This document shows positions 22,958-24,007 of a DNA stretch of 24,007 nt, piece after piece. The DNA is taken from the IMG/VR virus record IMGVR_UViG_3300024518_000388, positions 1 to 24,007 of that record; one strand, given 5' to 3'. Positions within the stretch are counted from its first letter, which is position 1. Every line of letters starts with the position of its first letter. The stretch is from a virus. Below the pieces are notes generated by a model that saw only the letters and a list, made by a program, of their open reading frames with translations, was not told where the DNA came from and did not search any database. Made by a program: the position numbers and the translations under genes.

Positions 22958-23000
22958 GCCCACACCTTAGATGAGGGGTGTGACAGTCAGTGACAATCCG

Positions 23001-23059
23001 TATCTGATATCAGATATCAGAAGATGGCCCCAGGGGGCCATCATCAGATATATCAGATA
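23001..23059. promoter_or_regulatory. ATCAGATA octamer cluster, candidate operator
   Basis: Exact ATCAGATA copies lie at 23009-23016, 23043-23050 and 23052-23059. The reverse form TATCTGAT is at 23001-23008 and a partial copy (ATCAGAAG) at 23016-23023. The first two form a perfect 16-bp palindrome (23001-23016), and the outer ends (23001-23010 with 23050-23059) are again complementary around a GC hairpin. The cluster sits between the HTH gene and the nuclease gene and includes the HTH stop codon. Repeated dyads beside an HTH gene suggest a binding site for that protein or a host regulator. Confidence 0.5.
23023..23042 (-). terminator. GC-rich hairpin, possible terminator
   Basis: Nine-bp perfect arms (GATGGCCCC and GGGGCCATC) are separated by 2 nt, so a practical hairpin has 8 pairs and a 4-nt loop. 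It begins 11 nt after the stop of the HTH gene in the direction of transcription. No U-run follows, so it is not a classical intrinsic terminator; GC-rich hairpins without U-runs are reported as terminators in actinobacteria. It could alternatively stabilise the mRNA end. Confidence 0.4.
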
Positions 23060-23337
23060 GAACCACCATCGCGCAACCTCTTCTCCCGTGCCCGCAGAAT
23101 CTTTGCGACACGGGACCGGCTCACGCCGGCCCAGCGCCCCACCTCAGCCTGACTGTGCGTGCCACTGTTCACAAGCCCTGCAATGTCATCCTCGCGGGCA
23201 TCAGACAGCTTCGACCGCAGTGCTTGTAGGTCGCGTTCCAACATGGTTCGCATCCGCATACGATCCCTGGGTTTCAACGACACCAGGGTGGATTGCAGCT
23301 CCGCGAAGCCAGGTAGAAAGAGGTGACCTTCGCTCAT
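23053..23337 (-). CDS. Small HTH DNA-binding protein
   Basis: A 94-aa protein starting at ATG 23337. The N-terminal 55 residues are helical and basic with Met/Arg runs (KPRDRMRMRTMLERDLQALR), suited to dimer formation. Residues about 61-82 form a helix-turn-helix (HSQAEVGRWAGVSRSRVAKI), in which AGVS is the usual turn and SRSRVAKIL the recognition helix. A basic tail (RAREKRLRDGGSI) follows. It is likely a regulator of the replication arm. The octamer cluster directly downstream of it is a candidate target. Its small size and fold resemble phage excisionase-like or Cro-like regulators, but no exact family was recognised. Its start overlaps the stop of the gene before it (TAATG). Confidence 0.6.
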   Translation of the reverse strand: MSEGHLFLPGFAELQSTLVSLKPRDRMRMRTMLERDLQALRSKLSDAREDDIAGLVNSGTHSQAEVGRWAGVSRSRVAKILRAREKRLRDGGSI

Positions 23338-23507
23338 TATTCCCCATCTCGGTGCTCTTGCTGTTCTTGAATGTTGTGTGCCCGTAGAAGCGCTGCGTCA
23401 CGGTCGCTGGCCCATCCGACCTGAACGCCGGCATCCCACACGATCCAGCCTGTGCTTTTCAAACCTGCCCCGAGGTACACGGTCTGCTTCTCAATGGTGA
23501 CAGCCAT
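23337..23507 (-). CDS. 56-aa hypothetical protein
   Basis: ATG at 23507 is preferred over the in-frame GTG at 23528 because a G-rich ribosome site (AGGGGGCAGGG) lies just before it. The product has a beta-type start (MAVTIEKQTVYLGAGLK), the strands STGWIVWDAGVQVGWASDRD, a short helix (DAALLRAHNIQEQ) and an acidic end. It may be a compact beta-alpha fold. I do not recognise it. Its stop TAA overlaps the ATG of the HTH gene, so the two are likely made together. Confidence 0.5.
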   Translation of the reverse strand: MAVTIEKQTVYLGAGLKSTGWIVWDAGVQVGWASDRDAALLRAHNIQEQQEHRDGE

Positions 23508-23537
23508 GTCACCCTGCCCCCTGTTCACGGTACGGTG

Positions 23538-23726
23538 TCACTGGGAGTCGTCTGGCTCGCCGTGGAGTTCATCAGACCACGCTACGAACAGTCGTTCAAA
23601 CTGCTGGGACAGCAGCTCAAACAGGCGGCTGATCTCAAACAGCGAATCAGTCATACGCGCACGCGGCGCCCCATCTACCTCTGTCAGCACTCGTAGCTGG
23701 GGACGGTGGTGGTGGTCATCAATCAT
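23538..23726 (-). CDS. 62-aa hypothetical protein under a structured leader
   Basis: ATG at 23726, TGA at 23540-23538, with the ribosome site GAAAGGG 7 nt upstream. The product has a His-rich start (MIDDHHHRPQLRVL), then a long amphipathic helix (DSLFEISRLFELLSQQFERL) and an acidic tail (SDELHGEPDDSQ). The His run could bind metal but is short. No family known. The gene is notable for its leader, which can fold into a hairpin whose loop is complementary to the ribosome site, suggesting controlled translation. Coding status rests on the ribosome site and helix pattern. Confidence 0.45.
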   Translation of the reverse strand: MIDDHHHRPQLRVLTEVDGAPRARMTDSLFEISRLFELLSQQFERLFVAWSDELHGEPDDSQ

Positions 23727-23733
23727 AGTTGTG

Positions 23734-23792
23734 CCCTTTCATTAGAGTTCCCCCGCCCGCCTGAAAGGGTAGTAAAAGGCGGACGAGGGAAC
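23734..23792 (-). promoter_or_regulatory. Leader hairpin with anti-Shine-Dalgarno loop
   Basis: In the minus-strand transcript, 23792-23778 (GTTCCCTCGTCCGCC) pairs with 23761-23747 (GGCGGGCGGGGGAAC) over 15 bp with no mismatch, two pairs being G-U. The 16-nt loop ends in CCCTTTCA (23769-23762), the exact complement of TGAAAGGG (23741-23734), which is the ribosome site of the gene starting at 23726. Loop-SD pairing would hide that site. A plain terminator for the gene ending at 23851 is the main alternative, though no U-run follows. Confidence 0.45.
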
Positions 23793-23798
23793 AGTCGA

Positions 23799-23804
23799 AT
23801 CATA
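23799..23804 (-). promoter_or_regulatory. Possible -10 box before the leader hairpin
   Basis: On the minus strand TATGAT (5 of 6 to TATAAT) lies 6 nt before the base of the leader hairpin, so a transcript from it would begin almost exactly with the hairpin. No convincing -35 box at 16-18 nt is seen; a TTGAAG is present but only 13 nt upstream. Confidence 0.25.
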
Positions 23805-23850
23805 ACAGGTCTCATTACTTCAACAGGTACGCTGTCCCACTAACAGCATA

Positions 23851-24007
23851 CTACCGCTGCGTTACCTTGCGTAGGTCTTTAATCATGGCAGGCCAGGACT
23901 GCCAATACTTGTTGAGGGCAATCCTCTTGCGTCTGGAGGGTGGACGATACGCCATGATGTCTCGAACGAGCCAACCAATGACAGCTCCGTACACGATGGC
24001 TAGCAGC
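23851..24007 (-). CDS. C-terminal part of a small membrane protein (partial)
   Basis: An open frame enters from the right edge and stops at TAG (23853-23851), giving 51 residues. It begins with a hydrophobic segment (LLAIVYGAVIGWLVRDIM), probably a transmembrane helix, followed by a strongly basic stretch (RPPSRRKRIALNK) and an aromatic-basic helix (YWQSWPAMIKDLRKVTQR). The positive-inside rule puts the C-terminus in the cytoplasm. Function unknown; the start lies beyond the window. Confidence 0.55.
   Translation of the reverse strand, partial: LLAIVYGAVIGWLVRDIMAYRPPSRRKRIALNKYWQSWPAMIKDLRKVTQR

Noticed and set aside
22981-22999. TGACAGTCAGTGACA direct repeat and a TTGTCA considered as a promoter for the nuclease gene
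   Set aside because: No -10 box at proper distance; the best candidate would leave no leader and matches poorly.
23001-23059. Octamer cluster considered as a CRISPR array
   Set aside because: Repeats are only 8 bp, unevenly spaced and partly inverted, with no spacers of constant length.
1-24007. tRNA genes, integrase, attachment sites, IS elements
   Set aside because: No cloverleaf-like sequence, recombinase motif or terminal inverted repeats with a transposase were seen on either strand by eye.

Overview
The window is a gene-dense stretch of a tailed double-stranded DNA phage. It carries a capsid protein, head-tail connector, fibre and propeller proteins, two very large virion proteins, endolysin and holin, then a convergent replication and recombination block. 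There is no integrase, tRNA, IS element or CRISPR array. The head-to-tail gene order, two giant putative internal virion proteins (1140 and 1561 aa) and the lack of an obvious tube/sheath/tape-measure set suggest a short-tailed (podovirus-like) particle. Moderately high GC, frequent GTG starts, a peptidoglycan amidase with a wall-binding domain, an r1t-like holin and no recognisable spanins fit an actinobacterial, probably aquatic, host. That host assignment is inference.

Positions 1-18382 (+ strand) form the late operon. Its order is the end of a probable scaffold protein, major capsid protein, a small Cys/His protein, a head-tail adaptor, a tail-tubular/stabilisation-like protein, a modular fibre and a six-blade kelch-like propeller. 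A string of short translationally coupled genes follows, several of unknown function, then three probable ejection proteins of rising size (174, 1140 and 1561 aa). The arm ends with the lysis region: amidase endolysin, several very small genes and a holin. Genes are mostly abutting or joined by ATGA/GTGA/TAATG/TGATG junctions, and no internal promoter or convincing terminator was seen, so the arm is probably read from a promoter left of the window. Terminase and portal would be expected to the left.

Positions 18339-24007 (- strand, read right to left) form the replication/regulation arm. In transcription order it holds the end of a small membrane protein, two small unknown genes, an HTH protein, a Cas4/RecB-like nuclease with four cysteines suited to an Fe-S cluster, an Ala/Pro-linker protein, a DnaB-like helicase ATPase, an archaeo-eukaryotic-type primase, a RusA-like resolvase, a PD-(D/E)XK-like nuclease and a sigma-region-4-like protein. 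Helicase, primase, resolvase, nuclease and sigma-like genes overlap end to start. No DNA polymerase or phage RNA polymerase is visible. The sigma-like protein is therefore a candidate for redirecting host RNA polymerase to the late genes, whose 3' end it overlaps tail to tail.

The most unusual non-coding structure is in the right arm. First, the leader of the small gene at 23726 has a 15-bp hairpin that is perfect only in the minus-strand transcript (two G-U pairs), and its loop carries an exact 8-nt complement of the Shine-Dalgarno region of that gene. Second, between the HTH gene and the nuclease gene lies a cluster of five ATCAGATA-type octamers nested around a GC-rich hairpin, a likely operator/terminator.
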